A stretch of DNA of 64,000 nucleotides from Enoplosus armatus. Its lineage: Eukaryota > Chordata > Actinopteri > Centrarchiformes > Enoplosidae. The notes below the pieces were generated by a model. The model saw only the letters and a program-made list of their open reading frames with translations. It searched no databases and was not told where the DNA came from. The DNA lies in assembly GCF_043641665.1 (NCBI RefSeq), contig NC_092196.1, forward strand, positions 15,249,692-15,313,691, written 5' to 3'. Below are positions 26,537 to 39,200 of the stretch, piece after piece (the stretch's first letter is position 1; every line of letters starts with the position of its first letter). Position numbers and translations under genes: made by a program.

Positions 26537-29500
26537 AATGTGTGTCTGCTGACACATACATGAGAACAGTATCCTCTATATGGGAAGTCCATGATTCTTA
26601 GATGATTCATTATTTTCTCAAGGAAAACCAAACATGTTGGTCTGCCCAACTGAATAATCAACATCATTAGCTATTCTATTTTTTCTCCCCTTTCTATTAA
26701 AAATGAACAAGCACACTATAGCTGCAAAACTTGGCAGCAGGGACTTCATCTTGATTTGCAAGGCGGCCAATGAAATGACTTGGCGGGGGCGGGCATTCTC
26801 TCAGATGTTAAGATGTATGAATTATTCAGAAAGCAGCTATTCCAATATTTATCACTGTATGTGATATTCTTTAATGCATAGGGGGGAGCAGGTGTGATTA
26901 CATGTCATATATTTAGATTTTGCAATTCCTGGTGATGTTGCAAACATTTGAGTGACAAAATAAAAGTGTCCAATTATCAGTTTTTCAGCTGTTCAATCAC
27001 AATAATCTCATTACAACCCCGCAGTCAGTTTAAGTGGATGCTAAGAATACAACTGAGAGAGTGAGAGTGAATGGATCTTATGTTTTCACTTCTATGCTCA
27101 ACTAAATTATGCACTGGAGCATTGTTTATCCATCAAACCAGGCCCTGTTCCAGCAATCCACTCACAAAGAAATTCAGAATTAATTGGCAACACCAAAGTG
27201 GAGACACAGCAAACAGACAACTTTCTTCCTCTGTCCATGATGCAAATAATACCCAGTATGGGAAAAAGCAGAGCTCTCTGTCTTTTATGTCTCGTCCCCT
27301 CGGTTCTTATGCCAAAACTCAGATGCTCTGTGGAGTCTTTAACCTCTCCACCCCCGGTTCCCCAAGGCTCTGGCAGGAATATCCTGACTAAAATGAATGC
27401 AGTAGTGAGCAGCGATTGAGGAGGTAAATGAAGGATTGTGAATGACGGCCTGATAATTGGGGTCTGCTGCAGCTCACCGTCCCCTCTCTGATCTGGGGAC
27501 AGGAAGGGAATGGGAGTCGGCAAGGGGGAGGGCGGCAAGGCTTACTCAGCAGAAGAACCCATTTGAAGTATCCCCCTTCTACCTTCTGCTCTTATAATAG
27601 CCCTTTAGTACACTCTAAGTGACTTGCTTAGATATATTGCGTGTGGCTTACCTGTTCTGAAAGTTACTCTTCAACTATCAGCGGCCCTCGTGGAGGGTGC
27701 TGTTCATGCTCGATGGGAAGCGGAGGGGGGGAGCTGCTAAGTGGTGCACCTTGGCGAGAGCTGTGTTTACCCATGAGCACTCAACACAGTGACACATGCT
27801 TTCACTTTGACTAATAAATCATTGAAGGTCTGATGTGCATCGATGGGAATGCAGTGTCAGTTTTGATACTTGATTAGCATTTCTGTCACTTCGCCTTACG
27901 TTTAACATAACTCCAGCTGTGCAACTCAATTCACACTGCCCATGGGCCTGACTATGACAAAGCATTCCTCAAACTGACAGCCTGTCGGTGCAACACATCG
28001 ATAGATGTGCAATTTCACTGAATATTTGAAACAAATGAGATGCGTTGCAAGGGGTACTTGTATACTGTATACAGCAATTAGAACAGGAGTGTACAACTGC
28101 ATTCTTCCCCTCATTCTGCAACATTTAACCTTGAAATTTAAGCTTTTATAATTCATTCAATGTTTTATCGTGTTGTATGTGACACACCAAGACAATTTCA
28201 GCTTTTTCTTTTGAATTATGAGCCATGCCGTGAAATGGTGTGTTTTAGTTTATCACGCTATTCTCAGTTAAATGTAGACACTACAGCGTGCCTGTTTCTG
28301 GGAGCCTGGTACCAACAGCCATGACACGTTAAAAGTTGCAATCACATGTCCTGCGTGTTCTAGCGTTTCGATGAACAGCAGCTGAACCTTCTTAACCCTG
28401 CCTATATATGGTTTACCCTCCTGCTTTATTTATATACTGTATGACTCACTCATGATTAAAGTGAGCTGTTTGCATGCCCAGTAATGTGGAAATTGTGGAG
28501 TGAATTATATTAAATAGCATGCAGCATGCAGTTCACAACTCCCTTTGGAATATTATGTAAACAGTGTGCCTCTGCACAGATATGGGAATTACCATCCTGC
28601 CTTAGCGTATGTTAACCTACGCTCGGCCCAGTCCTCCCCATCTGTCAAACTACTGTTCAAAACAGTGAAAGGGACAAATCTGTCTGTGACACTGACTGTG
28701 GAGCCAAATGCAAATGCAGTTGAAACTTCTTATTTTAATTGTCCCATCCTTAATAATATGACACCATCTCTCTGCTGACAACATGTAGCATTTAGTCACA
28801 CCTTCATCATTTTTTTTATTATTCTGTTTCATTTTTGTGAATATTATAGAAGAGTTTCAGTCAGCGATATCTCTGTGATCTCAGCACAAGCACAAAGCAC
28901 GAGAAAATAATTAGAAAATACAACAAACACCCTCACACTCCCACAAAAACACTTACTTACTGACAAAATAACGCCCTCACATTGTTGACCCTCTTTTTTC
29001 AGAGTGAATATATATCACATATTGTGCTTTGAGAAACTGATTTATTTAGACTTTTTGGAGGATCAGAGTTAATGTAGCAGTGACCTTGGAATTCAAGTGT
29101 AGTTTAATTGAGGCATGAGATGGGGCCACATTTTCATGCACACTGTTAATATGCTAATGAGAGGATATGTTAATATCCACCTTCGTTCTTGTCCTCATTC
29201 ATCCTGGCTGTAGTGATACCTGTCTGTGGTAATGCCTGCTGCATCCCTCCTGATAGAGGCCGGCCTGTTAACAGTGACGCTGTCGAGGCAGAGCCAGAGG
29301 TGGGATGCACTTAACCCTTTCACACACCAAACCGGCATCCACTTTCCTGTTAAAGTTAAAGCAGTGCAACACCGCATATCAGTGTGCAATCATTCATTCA
29401 TTCCTTGGGACTAAATATGTAGTCCGTAAGTCAGTTACTCTCCACCCATCACAAACTAAACACTACCCTTAAAAGTGTGGCAGCTGATATAAACAATAAA

Positions 29501-32500
29501 TAAGTGGCAGTGTGTATCGTTGATATTAGTTTAAATTCAGGTGCATCTTCACTTGCAAATAAAAAAGTGCATTACAGGTACATTGTGCTCTTTCTATAGT
29601 TCATTTAAACCCTTTTATCTGTAACATTTGCAATGCAAAGAGCAAACAGTTGGTCATGTGGCTAAATAGATTTTTTTTCCCCCTGTTAAATCTTAATGAG
29701 CACAGTAACAAAACAGCAACAAAGGCAAGTGTTAGCACACATGTTTCTCTCCTTCACAGGGCATCTGGTTCATACATGTCTTGATCATTGTGATTGCTTT
29801 GATTCAGTATCATTAGAAAAGTATTAGAACCTTACTGGAGCAAAATCCTCTTTTGAAATGGTGAGATGATCAATGTGTGAAACACAGTTTTCCATGGCAA
29901 CAGTAAACCGACTTTCTCACTCTGCTAGCCAGCTAATCAAAATCAGCTCTTGACACTGCACAACAGATTAGCCAAAGAACTACTCTTGAATCAAGGAAAG
30001 TAATGAGTCTCGCTGTTTGCGACATTATTCAGCTGAAGAATGTTCATGTAATTTGCCACTCTGTCATGGCGGGTAAATGGGGCTGCATATGAATGCAGAA
30101 TGTGCTGAAAATCCCAGGAATCTCTTGTATTGTACTCTTAACTGAGTAGATACTGACACGTTTACATTTCTGTGCAGCTGAGGCACAAAACAAATGCCTT
30201 AAAACGTATCTCACAATAAACTAGAAACAAATGTTTTAAGATTTGAAGTCTTTGTGGGCACAGATGAAGGATTGATGCATCAAATACATACTATCACTGT
30301 GGTAACATCAAAACTGCTCAGTGATGAACATATTGACATAATTCACGTGAAAAGAATCTGTTTGAAGGTATCTTATATCAAGTTGACACTGCAAGTCTAG
30401 TGTAATCTTGCAGACCGTCTGCAGGGGATGCGTTGTTTCACACACGTTTCCGTCAATGAAGCACCTCAACATGAAGCATCGTCAAGTCTATTTTGTTCCG
30501 TCCTACATGTGAAGCTACATCGTAGTTTTAGGCTGAGCGCTGCTGAACATGTAGACAAGATGTTGGTTTACAGATGTGTAGCAGACGTATGGTGCAATCA
30601 ACTATCCTGGAGATAATGTTAGCAATAAAGTGACTACCAGTTGTATTTAAATGGCTTACGTTCCATTAACTTAACTAAATGCTTCTCATTCCCAACATTA
30701 TGAGGAATAAAAACAAGGCTATTGTCTTTCTACAGCTAATTTCCAGGTCATGCTCAGTTTATTTAATGAAGCTTTCATAATAATTAAGTTTTAAACAATG
30801 TTGTCAGTGACAGTATTTCATGAACCTGTGGTTTACTTTTAAATGTGAAACTACTCATTGTATTTCTTTGTATATTTGTGAGTAATTATTCGTTTTTGAT
30901 AACGGTATTCAAAATGATTCTTTATGTGTTTAAAAGCCCTGAGACCCTGTATAACTAAGCACAATTATCATCTAATAATGTATTACAAAATGTAGTGGTG
31001 GTTTACATGGTTTAGTCAAGCTGCACACTCCACATCCATTACATTACATCCATCATTTTATTTTATTTAGGAAAAGAAATGAGGCTACTAACTCCAGATC
31101 ATAGAGGAGAGAGGATATCATTTCTCACATAACAGCACTTTGTAATAATGTTTTTGTTAACTCGTGGTTTTGTTTTTTTTGCTATGTAATAACTTAGTAG
31201 AGTGTGAAAAGTCTGGGTTTGGTGGTTTTCTCTGATTCCTTTCCAGAGTTGGTCAGAAAATACTCTGTGGGGCTTGACCCTTGCTTTAAGGCTTACGGCC
31301 TACATTGTATTGAACAAAGTAAATCTTCTTTGTCTTCCCCTCTGAGGCCCTCTGAATCAGAAACATAATGGATACAAAAAGAAATGGCTTTGGAGGGAGA
31401 AAAGAAAATGCTCTTGGGCATGGTGTCCTCTTGCTGTAGCTTCTGTCTGCATTATAATGATATCTCAGTGTGTCCTTGTTGTGGACATGGGGATGGATCT
31501 GTACACTAAAACACTTCATTTAAATTGTAGCTGTATTCGTGGAGACCAGCCTGCGAAGTCAGTCAGTCTGAGATGAAAGCGTGACATAACTTTCAAATCT
31601 TCTCATCTTTAGAACAAAGACACATCATCCTGCAACACAGAAGTCTACAGTCTGTGATAAACCTGACAGTCTTTATATGTAACAGCAGCCCGCTTTGTTT
31701 AAACTTTACACGTGATTATCACATCATTATTCTGAAACTCCACCACGTTTAAAATCATTGCAATGAAACAAAATTACATAATTGTTTGCAATTTTAACAT
31801 TAAATACAGAATCCAACATTTTCTGTTAACGGGCCATAATATGAAAGACTTCCGTCAACTGGTAAAATGGTCCACAATGAAAAATAGTTTAATGTTAATT
31901 GGTTCTTTTTAACCATCAGGTTTATGATTCTGCATCCGAAGCTATCTCTGCATGGCTGTTGACTGTAGCACCAGTAATAGCATTTTACAGCTTGCAGCTG
32001 TACATCTGCCCTGCTGTTCCAGGCGCTGACAGATTTAGTGGCACAACTGCATTAACCCAATACTGAGGGAAAGAGCTGAGTCTGCCAGTCCCCGGTCCCA
32101 TTTTCACAGGCTGATCTTACACCGGACAAAGCCTCACACTTTGATCTGTTGAGTGAGTTCTGCCAGAACGTCTTAACTGCCTCCGACTTTTCTCCTCAGT
32201 CTGCTCTGCAGCTCAGATGTGTGCTTGTTTTGAAGGGAGCACAAGAAGAGCTAAAGGATTTGGGTTGAAAATGCATTTGACTGCCACTGTGAAAAACAGC
32301 AATACCCAGCTGATGTTCATCACTATTACAATTCATATCAATTCAATCACTTAATGCCTGATTAAGATCTGATATCGCATTCATTAGTGAAGGTGAAAAC
32401 CAAATATTTATTAGCTCAGTCAGATCATGATGTAAGTCTGTGATAGTGTTAAGTCTTCAGTGGTGCACATTTCATCCTAGCCATGTTGTCATGTCCAAAT

Positions 32501-33100
32501 GTACTTAAAATTACAATTTTAACTTTAGCTTGAACTTTTTTTACACAATTGTGCGCTGTTCCTAAAGTGGCTCATAATGATGTTAATGCCTTGTTGTGGT
32601 TAGTCCTCTGCATTTCAGAGGGGCCGGCTCTGTACTAAAACGTCACAACTTCTCTTTTATTTTTAGTTTGTAAATCCAATCTATGACTTTTACCTTATTA
32701 CAAGATATGATTAAAAAAAGAAAACTTTCTCTGAGGAAACCAGTCCACTGAGGTTAGGTGGCGTTTGATCAGCAAACAGAAGCAATGACAAAAGGGTGCA
32801 AATGGAAGAAAAAAATCTTCTCTCTGTCCATCATCATTTTAAATGGAGTATAATTTCATTATTGAATAATTTCTTTCTAAGGACACCACAGCTATAACGC
32901 AGCAGTGCCAATTTGGTTACTGTTAACAGCATTGAAGGTCATATATTTGGCGTAATTGTTACTCAAAGTCTGTGTAATTATATCGTTGAATAGCCAATTA
33001 AAATTCCTGTTAGAGGTTGAGATATTCCTTTATTTACCTTCTCTCTGTGGACTTTCTTTGCTCTTGTCAGTCCTTAAAGCTTTGCAAGAGTACACCCTTC
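24966..33100. other. Intronic stretch, mostly unique
   Basis: No gene recognised. It contains the GT array at 26500-26533, a G-rich tract at 27495-27532, an RFX-like half-palindrome at 29888-29901, and AT-rich unique segments (about 26800-27010 and 29100-29200) that resemble conserved noncoding elements in texture. Open frames near 27.1-27.5 kb overlap on both strands and show no domain. Confidence 0.5.
26500..26533. repeat. (GT)17 microsatellite
   Basis: An uninterrupted GT dinucleotide array of 34 bp. Confidence 0.97.
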
Positions 33101-33158
33101 TGTGTGTGTGCACACACACACACACACACACACAGACACACACACAGACACACACACA

Positions 33159-33217
<59 letters not shown>
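33101..33217. repeat. (TG)5(CA)n compound microsatellite
   Basis: Five TG units flip directly into a CA array of more than 100 bp at 33110/33111. The first part of the CA array is interrupted by three evenly spaced CAGA variants (about 33133-33162) and the rest is pure. The predicted His-Thr peptides across it are translation artefacts. A GCC-rich segment follows at 33218-33229. Confidence 0.97.
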
Positions 33218-33218
<1 letters not shown>

Positions 33219-36200
33219 ACCGCCGCCGCTCTATCGTCTGCTCTTGTCATGCTGGTTTAATATGAGATAGCACAGAATTAGAGAAAAGACAATACTAGGT
33301 GTTTGCACTCCCCCATACTGGGGTAATGGCCTGGGGAAGCTGATTAAATACCATGGGAGCTTCTGTCCAACCGGCTTAATCTGGACAATACAGTATGTGG
33401 GTGAACACTATTCCATAGTGTTCACACCGCCTATACTAAAGAATGAAATTAGCCACACATCCCACATACTTAAATCTTTTCTTTCTCTGTAATTTCTTTA
33501 CGTATTTTCTGTCACAGGCAGTAATTATATCAATTGCACATGCACTGTATGTGTTAACATCGCACTTTGTGTTATTTAGGGAAGCGCAGCCAACAGACGC
33601 CTAAAGCTACACGAAGAATCCTCCAAATGCTTCGGCGCCTGCACCTACAGTAGTATCAGCACTGAAAATCCAATCCCCAGGTGGAACTGTGAGAAAGTGG
33701 GAGGGGATGTGTGGATCTGAAAATAAATCTTCTGATGAGTAAAAAGGTAGTCGGTGTGAAGGGCTCACTCAACATATGTGACTTTTACTGTGATAATGTG
33801 TGTGACAGATGATTTTTATTTGTCTGTCTGAGTTTCAGTACTGAAGTTCGTGATAATTAGATATTTAAAGCTAGTGAGAAGAAGATAGATTGCTTCATAG
33901 CAGTATAAGAAAGCACCTTTTTTGCTTGCCACTACACAACTGTCTGCAATACAATAGTCCTGTAAAATGTACTTATAATGCTATTATATTTCATATTATA
34001 ATGCATAACTAGTATTGTAATATAATGGGCTGTGAGTGCAAAACAATAATATGCAAATCTACACAACTACACAAAGTGAAAGTCACATATTCTACATGAA
34101 TACACAAAAGTATTACATATGATCCACAAATGGGCTGCTGTATTGAATTTCATTATATTTAAAGCTACTGCACCCCTCTATACTTTTACAGGTGCACTGT
34201 CCTATTTGTCTGGCTTTAGTCAATAACAACCACACTGTATATGTACTGCCACAGTGACCCCAGGGGTTCTCCAAAGATGCCACATTGTGCACGGCCCCTG
34301 ATTCTATAGAAAGAGCTAGAAAGCTGCAGCTGATCCTTTCTCATTTCAGTGCACTCAGCACGTTGGGCCCATAATGCCTTGAGTGCTTGCCTGAGCAACA
34401 TGACATCACTCAGCTCAGCCACTCTCCAATTCTAGTTTCTCCTCCGATATCCAGGGTAACAAGAATAACTGGAAGAGAAAAAGGTGGAATAAGGGTTTTC
34501 AGTCGGGGGGGGGGGGGGGCATGAAAGCAGGCAAAAGCTCGCCCAGGGCAGAGCACACCAGAGAGCTCTCTCTGGTACACACTAATCTGGCCACCCACTG
34601 GTTGTGACCCATGTATTCCCTGTGTGAGCAGCGTACTCCAGGACAAGCCCACCCTTCCATCACTGTCACACGCTGCACTAATGAGTGCCAGAGGGCGCGG
34701 GGTCAATGACTAAGCTGATTTGCCTGCTGATAAGTGATCGCCAGGAGGTACCGCAGTGGAGAAGCTGAAAAGAAGTCCCTGCATTTGCCAGGCCAACTTT
34801 CTGCTTCCCCTCCCTTTAAAGAAAGACGATGCCCACCTCGGCCTCGTTCCATATTCTCCATGTGAGACGTCCAGGGAACTAAACTAAGCAAATAACCCAA
34901 TCACTGCTACTATTAGTTTCATTATTTAGAGAACAGGATGTTACCATTGGTGTAATCACACCCCAGACATTTTTTAACCTTAAGAAGTGTCTGGTGCATT
35001 AAAAACCCAACTCTTTATCATTCCCTGTACATGAGTCTTTGTTATTCCTAATGGAAGAATAAGTGATCTGAGAGTTAAATTGCCCCTCAGTGGTTCAGCA
35101 TGCCATTCACATAGGTAAGTGGTAACAGCCCCCAAAACTAATTTACATGTGATTATCCAGCTGTTACTGTAGAAAAGAGAGCATAGCTGTAATCGTCTAA
35201 CTTTTAGCATGTAATTACATAGCAATTTGCTTTCTGTAATCTGAGATGCTATAGTGAGAGCTGTGTGGCAGAATTAATTAAAGAAAGAGGTGTATTGTCT
35301 TGACACACACCCGTGTTCTTTGTTCACATTTCACCACTCCTCACATTTGTCTTTTTTAATGAAGTGTGTTTTTCACCTTTATATAACACTCAGAAAGTTC
35401 TTAAAGGAGCACAGGTATGACTTCTAGCTTTCCCTTCATGATGTATTGGACTCCATATTCTGTCAGAGGCAACATCTAACACCGCAGAAGATAAAAGGGG
35501 AGAAAAAACCGTGGAGTAATTATCCTATACCTCGTAGAGCTGAAAAGATTTTTTCTTGTTGCGTTCTATGGATAGCTCCTTATCATCATGTTTCCAGCTT
35601 ATCTTGCTCTCTTTTAACTTCACCAAAAGCAGCATCAAGCTGTTGATGACTTTAATCTTCCTAAAGTGAGGCCCAAATTCAAGAGAGAGACGGAGCCTGG
35701 AGCACCTGAAAATTCAGGTGGGGATGAGTCTGCAGTCCTTTTGCAGATGGTCTTAGCTTTGTAATTGTAGATACACACTTGATGCCTTTATTTTGGCAAG
35801 ACATTGGATATCGGCAGTTCTCAGGAAGACTGGCAGTAGCTGCAATCAATCAGGTCATCTGGTGTCAGGGGGAGACAGCCGAGCCCAGAGGCTGTCCGTC
35901 CATCAGGGAGCATGGCAGCCATCCCGGGGCATGGCTCTATACATGCACTACCGCCATACATGTGCATAAATGAAAAGGTTGTTTTAATTACTTGGTGCCT
36001 CCCTGAAGTTTATTCAATTTTCAGACCGCTTAGTGTTATTAGTAGGTGGTTAAATAATGCATCAGGTACACAGAGAAGGTTTTTGTGCCCCCACTCAGAG
36101 GATTTGCACATCTCTGAAAGATTTAACAGTTTTCACTGAAGCTTTTACATCAGAACAGTTTCAGCTTACTTCATAGGAAACTCATGCAGACATCAGTTTT

Positions 36201-39200
36201 AATAGTTAACAGTTCATGAAGGGATCTCTGTTTGGTGGGGTGCTATTAAAGAGCATTAATGGGGCGACATCTAGTTCAAAATGTAAATGAAAAATCAAAA
36301 GATAAGCTAACAGAAAATGTCCAGTGGTTTGTCATCTGAAGTCCCACAAAGCTGCAAGCATCCAGCAGTATTTGGCTAATTTATTTTTGTCATAGTTACA
36401 GTGCAGAGAATCTGCAATAAAAGTTGTGTACTCATTTTGGATTTATTTTGAGATCATTGCACTTGATTTATTCTAGCAGGAGGATGGAGACAACATATGC
36501 CATTGCAGGTGGTGTTTGTTATGAACCTACTCAACAGCAAGTCCATAAAACTAAATCCATTAAAATGTCCTCTTGATTTTGTCAGTATTCAATAAACATA
36601 CATACAAACATCTTGAGGTTGCAGCTGAGACACTCGCAATAAAAATATTTGTTTTTTGTGCTTTTTCGGATTGTGCAAACACATTTAAGATAGAATTTTT
36701 CCAAAACCTGAAAGTACACACAAGATTTTTGATATATTCTCATTTGTTCTTGCTAATCTGTTAATAGTCAGTTTTTACATTTTCTACAGTTTTGTACAGC
36801 AATTCCTGTTTAGCTGTAAATTAATCATGAAAGTAGAAACGTGTCTTTTTTCAATTACTAAATAAATAGATCAGCAATTCACCTGTCTCCTTGTCATGGT
36901 GCAGTTAGGGTTTAGACCTTTAATAAAGAAAGAAATCCCTTTAAAACTCAGTCTGTGTGAATTTCTACCACCTGTATGGACAAAAAGAGGCTCGACTCGT
37001 GTGGGTGTTTCTGCATATTTCTTCTGAAAATTGGCACTCGATTCCCAAAACTTTAGACAGCCAAAGTTGTCTTGGATTTAGGAACTGCGCCTACATGAAA
37101 AGGTCCAGGACAGACTGTAACGTGAGGCTGAGGGATCAAAATAATACCAGAATGAATCTTTTCAGAAAACTAACATGCTGTCTATAGAGTTCATCTTTTC
37201 ACAAACTTCTATAATGTTCCTGTTTTCCTGGAATCATTTTTGGTGTGTGTGTATGTTGTTGCCAGCCCATGAATGATGCATGCACATGTAGCGCTGCAGG
37301 GGCTTTCTAATAGTGACCCTGCGTCGCCTCGCTCCCAGGACTGGAATAGAGAAAAAAAGTGGCAGCCTGTAACCGTGTTGACATTTTGGAGTGAGTGATC
37401 CACAACAAATGTCCATTAATGGTGTGTTGTGTTTCATGCAAGTCTGCTGTATTCATCCAGCCCAACACAGGTCATCCAAGCCATGCCAGCAAAGGTGATG
37501 CTTCACCAAGCTGCACAAATCAGCTTTCCATTTCCCTCTGCATGAAAGACTCTGTTTAAAAAATGGTTTCCGGTGGATAAGTGGCTGCTTCCCATGATGG
37601 AAATACAAGTAATACTTCCACTTCCATGAGCAACAACCACATGGTTATAGTCCCACATTGCCATGATGGTGAATTAATGCTCTGCTGGTGCAAAGTCTAC
37701 ACTGTGCATCCCACCTGCAGTGTTTGGTAATCAGTGCTTAGGACCGGAGGAATGGGAGCTATTAAATGGAGTTTAGTAGATATGAAACAAGACGTTATTC
37801 TGCTCCCTCTGCCCCTCAAGAAAAGGACAGTTAATGTGGATATGACCTCAGGAATTCGTTTTATTAGCAATGACTGGCCAAGTCTGTTTACAGAAAGACT
37901 GCAACTGGATTGTGGTGAAATGTTTGGATCTTCAATCCAAAACAGTGGTCCTGGAGTCCATTTCTCCAAATCTGCCACATGAAAGTTATGATTTAAAATG
38001 AGATGTGACGCTTGCAAGATTGCTATAATCACACAATGTATAGGAGTCTTTAAGATGTGTCCTGCTTTTTAAACATGGCTCTCACAGCGGTGGTCCGGGA
38101 TGCTTTGGTGCTCAAGACAAATTTTTGCTCCGTTTTTCACCTTTCACCTTCTCCGTGTGCACCCCACGCACTGCTGCCCTGCATCACTTATACCTCGAAC
38201 CACCACTGGGTCCTAAAGCTGAGACACCCCCTGAATATGAAAGCCTACCTTCTAGATTATACTTCATTTGCGCCATTTATCCTCTGGGAGAAGAAGAATT
38301 CACGAATTGTATTTTCTCGAAGAGCTTCAGATAAATCATGATAATGAGAATAATGTCGGCATATTGGAATAACATGTATTCCTTTTCAGGCATTCAGGCA
38401 CAATGAGGCTTCAAGGAAGATTTCTTCCATGCACCACTCCCATTACCATGGAAAACCCTTAGCAGATTATTTATCTTCCTTAACTTACTTTAATTGAAAA
38501 CTTGAATATTTTCAAATTGTAACTTCTAATTGTTAACATGTTTAAGAGGGAAGATAAAATGAAGCTCCAGGTAGCAGCTTGGGAGTCTAGTCCCGGTTAT
38601 CTTGGTGTGTGAAAGGAATTCTTACATTCTCTGCTTTCATGCATACAAATAAAAGCAACACAGGACATTATCCTGCCAAAGGTCCAAAATACTAATTACC
38701 TGCTGTTTACTGGGCTTTGTACACCCCACCTTTCTTGGGACAATCAATAATTACACACAAAGGCCAGGGGAATGAAATCACCCTGATAACCATTAGCATG
38801 AAACTGGATGAAGTTCATTAGCAATTCTGCGGGCATAGTGTCTAATATCCAATATCGGAGACAACTAGCTCTGTTATTCCTTTGTCTTTTGTTCTCATGC
38901 TGTGTAAAAGGCACACAAGTTGGTATTCTGTGACAATTCATTACAGCCTTACACAACATGCAATCTCATATATTGCCTCATAACAGCAAGACGAGCTGCT
39001 TTTGAGACATTTTTATGCTGTTTGCACATGCTCTCTCTGAATGGCCATACTTAAGCTGCAATTGCTGTGACCTGGAATGGCATGATTCCTTCAGCTGTCA
39101 CATTTGAACAAATTAATGAAAGAAGGAAAAAAAAAAGGAATAATCATGTAGTTGTGAGGACAGTGTAAGGTGAGACACAATTATCCTGGTGACGTATCGG

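Noticed and set aside
27107..27538. 143-codon minus-strand frame
   Set aside because: Low-complexity Pro/Leu-rich start over a G-rich tract, an overlapping + frame, and no family signature.
32956..33270. His-Thr and Cys-Val repeat proteins
   Set aside because: They are translations of the CA/GT microsatellite.
38125..38334. 69-codon + frame with an acidic Pro-rich stretch
   Set aside because: It looks protein-like over a short span only, with no splice context and no recognised homologue.
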